From assembly GCA_005406025.1 (NCBI GenBank), contig BGZK01001329.1:106295-170294 (forward strand): a DNA stretch of 64,000 nucleotides. Reading direction: 5' to 3'. The notes beneath the pieces were generated by a model. That model had not been told where the DNA came from. It saw only the letters and a list, made by a program, of their open reading frames with translations, and searched no databases. The stretch is from Eumeta japonica (Eukaryota; Arthropoda; Insecta; Lepidoptera; Psychidae). The position numbers were made by a program, and so were the translations under genes. This document shows positions 61,840 through 64,000 of this stretch, piece after piece (position 1 is the stretch's first letter; each line of letters begins with the position of its first letter).

Positions 61840-62155
61840 AAATTTCGACTCTACTTCAGACGAGTAGAGACAATTTTAAAGTTTTGACCAAAATTTATTT
61901 ACTATTTGGCAGAGTTAAGATAATAATAGTTTTATATCTTAAAGAAAAACTTTAACAACGACGTTGCAGAAGAAAAGTTGAAAAAAATTCACCTAAAAAA
62001 AACTGGGTCGGACGATTCTTAATAAAAATAAAAATAATTGTAGTTCGAAAATAACGAAAAATCGCGGAACACTATGGGATATTTTCGAGTACCTCTGAAT
62101 ATGAGGAATCTATATTTTTCGTGTTGACATTACTTTTTGGGCCAACCTGTATAAA
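61840..62155 (+). mobile_element. Non-autonomous element R10, plus copy
   Basis: Inverted relative to 60,195-60,620. It ends at 'gggccaacctgta', whose complement resembles a mariner terminal repeat adjoining TA. The two copies flank the DUF4817-type relic. Confidence 0.65.
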
Positions 62156-63329
62156 ATTACGTTCTTACATAAAAACACCACAGAAATCCTTTCTTTTACA
62201 TACGGTAACTAAAATAATCAGAACGCTACATACAATAATAGTAGTATTCCACACAGGTTAAGCCAAGAGTGTAGGCGCAGGCCACATGATCTATGTAGTT
62301 AATAATTGAGACAGAGAATTGGATTGGGACCGAAATTAAGAGCGAATAGAGACGATGCTGAAACGAGTATTCGATCGTTTTAAAAGATGAAATAATTCTA
62401 TGTTTACGCAGACTTTGTCACGGGCGAAACTAGTTTTTTATATAACTATATGTGATGTAAACAGAATAATTTGAAATTCTTAACAAATATATAGAAACAC
62501 AAAGGCCATTTTTTTTCGACTACAAATTTTCACGTTAATTAAAATGCTTTTACAGTATTTTGCTGTGAAAATGCGTTGAGGGCAAAATTTAAATATGCGG
62601 ACAGCGTGCAGCGTTGAGTGGTTGATTAAGTCGAGCTTTTACCTTCTATTATATGCCTCGATTGTCACCTACGGGCCTATGCATTGTAGCATACGGCAAA
62701 CGGTACATTCTATTTTTTCTGTTAATGCTAAACAAACGTGGTGGAATATAAGAAAAATATATGTAGTCTTGATTACCGACCAACGCTTTATCGCGCATGT
62801 GCCAGGATATCTTGTACTTAAATTATTTTTGTTACAGCCAATTCATTTAATGCAGGAACTTTTGAAGTTAAAAGAATTATATTTTTTATATGGCGTACCA
62901 TACTACGGAGGGCGAAGGAAAAATTGAAATAAATACTTTTTTTTTAAAGTCGTTTACTCATTAAAGGTAAAAACGAGTCTGTTTATTTACCAGTGAATCG
63001 GGAATACAAGAAAGAGAAGAACAGGCTAAAAATTCCATATTTTCTATATATTTTTGCAAATACGAAACTTGAATCTTGCACAACGATTCCCGTACGTTTT
63101 TGCGATCTAGAGGTTATTTATTTACGCTATAGGATTCTTTTTCATGTGTCATGCCTTAGTATAATCTTCAAATTGTTGCTATGTCAGGTTTCTATCGGCT
63201 CACTGCCGAGGCATATTCCCAGCTCCCGCGATGTTTTCGATTTCAGGGCTGGGGATTTGGACGTGGTGCCCAATTATCATTGATGCGTTGACAACAAACC
63301 GGCTTGACTTTCACGTGACAACGACAGAA
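62156..63329. other. No gene confirmed
   Basis: Plus-strand frames of 110 (62,595-62,927) and 96 codons (62,993-63,283) are free of simple repeats but have no recognised domain, no splice context and no second copy. Near 62,408 the phrase 'tcacgggcgaaactagtttt' is the complement of a common decayed-repeat opening. Confidence 0.3.
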
Positions 63330-63391
63330 CGATTGATTTATAATACGATATGTACTCATTGATGAGTACATATCGTATTATAAATCAATCG
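63330..63391. repeat. Perfect 30-bp inverted repeat, 2-nt loop
   Basis: Arms 63,330-63,359 and 63,362-63,391 are exact reverse complements, the longest perfect palindrome seen in the window. It joins directly to the tRNA-like segment. Confidence 0.95.
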
Positions 63392-63462
63392 CCCGTGGTC
63401 AGGATCGAACCCGATACTTTGTAGTTTTATCTTAACCAATGAGTCACTGCCGCTCCTTTTTG
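63391..63462 (-). repeat. tRNA-like head (SINE-4) joined to the palindrome
   Basis: The minus strand has a perfect B-box core GGTTCGATCC (plus-strand 63,402-63,411) and an A-box-like 'cattggttaagata' about 35 bases upstream. The 3' side runs without a break into the 30-bp palindrome instead of an acceptor stem, so this is not a standard tRNA gene. Confidence 0.6.
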
Positions 63463-64000
63463 AGTTGTTTGTCATTTATTTTTATTATTCCAATGAGAAT
63501 TTTTATTATACAAACGAATACCGTCGCCCACAAAACATTATTATCAACTTTTCAAGATGAACTAACGTAATTTCCTGCTTCAACCTGGGAATTATGAAAG
63601 ATCACCTTCAATTTATACTTTGACGGTCGTCCACTTTAGAGAAAGCATTAAATATTCTGCGTACACACCTACATAATATTTTTGTTAATATACATATATA
63701 TATTAATTTGACATGATGGGCGACGGAAAAAAAATATAATTAAAAACATTACAAATATAAAAATCTACACAGTCATAAATATTGAAAGCTAAGTAATAAA
63801 AAAAAACGGCACTACGAAATACCATAAAAATCAAATTAAACACGGTTTTGTGTTGACTTTTATGTCTATGATTTTTACTTTTGTTTTGTTATGAATATCT
63901 TACAATATATCGTGTGGTAAAGTTTGTAATATGACGGTTTCCAACGACGCTGACGTCATCATGAAGGATGAAGTGTTCAGTTTAGTGCCACACACCATAT
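63463..64000. other. AT-rich stretch, no gene seen
   Basis: No supported feature to the window end. 'gacgctgacgtcatcatgaa' near 63,948 contains a TGACGTCA motif. Confidence 0.4.

Noticed and set aside
62595..63283. 110- and 96-codon plus-strand ORFs
   Set aside because: Plausible composition but nothing identifiable, and no signals to separate them from chance.
63391..63462. Possible tRNA gene on the minus strand
   Set aside because: Pol III boxes are present, but the 3' side is the palindrome rather than an acceptor stem.

Overview
The window looks like nuclear DNA from an insect, most likely a moth or butterfly (Lepidoptera). It is AT-rich, no open reading frame exceeds about 135 codons, and almost every recognisable protein fragment is a decayed transposable element. 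Several interspersed repeats match, from memory, sequences typical of lepidopteran genomes: the 3' tail with 'gagtgtccatgggcggc'-like text at 31.1 and 33.9 kb, the 'atggccgtctgtcc' repeat at 10.5 kb, and the 'acgttgacttttataatat' repeat at 19.8 and 56.5 kb. No database search was possible, so family names rest on recognised motifs. I see no confident host protein-coding gene, rRNA, functional tRNA or CRISPR array. The region is best read as a gene desert or part of a very large intron.

Layout. Positions 1-19,000 are repeat-derived: a microsatellite-cored repeat (1-960, with relatives at 14.3, 16.1 and 41.3 kb), a degenerate ~105-bp tandem array (8.28-8.70 kb), further interspersed repeats and a 104-bp tandem duplication (18.25 kb). 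From about 19.9 to 23.3 kb the sequence is less repetitive and moderately GC-rich. It includes a 272-bp stretch with three perfect POU-octamer sites, the best candidate here for a conserved regulatory element. Positions 23.3-42 kb hold tRNA-like SINE heads (29.6, 37.2 kb), LINE 3' tails, a small MITE (36.3 kb) and long palindromes (32.4, 38.7 kb).

Positions 42.2-50 kb form a retroelement graveyard. Three minus-strand fragments of one Jockey/CR1-like LINE family lie head-to-tail (42.66-46.29 kb), with a GC-rich element carrying a 70-bp tandem repeat between two of them. A repeat unit boxed by two long (TA)n tracts follows, then a plus-strand Jockey-type RT C-terminus (47.2 kb) and a minus-strand RTE-like RT (49.1-49.6 kb). 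A possible coding exon with good splice signals sits at 49,913-50,085.

The last 14 kb hold a dead mariner transposase (56.6-57.8 kb), two more tRNA-like heads (58.4, 63.4 kb), an inverted pair of mariner-TIR-like non-autonomous elements (60.2 and 61.9 kb) and, between them, the start of a frameshifted transposase-like gene with a DUF4817-type N-terminus (61.1-61.34 kb). The mobile elements are mostly broken and do not form a working pathway. The points of most biological interest are the possible regulatory clusters, the candidate exon and the nested or arrayed repeat structures.
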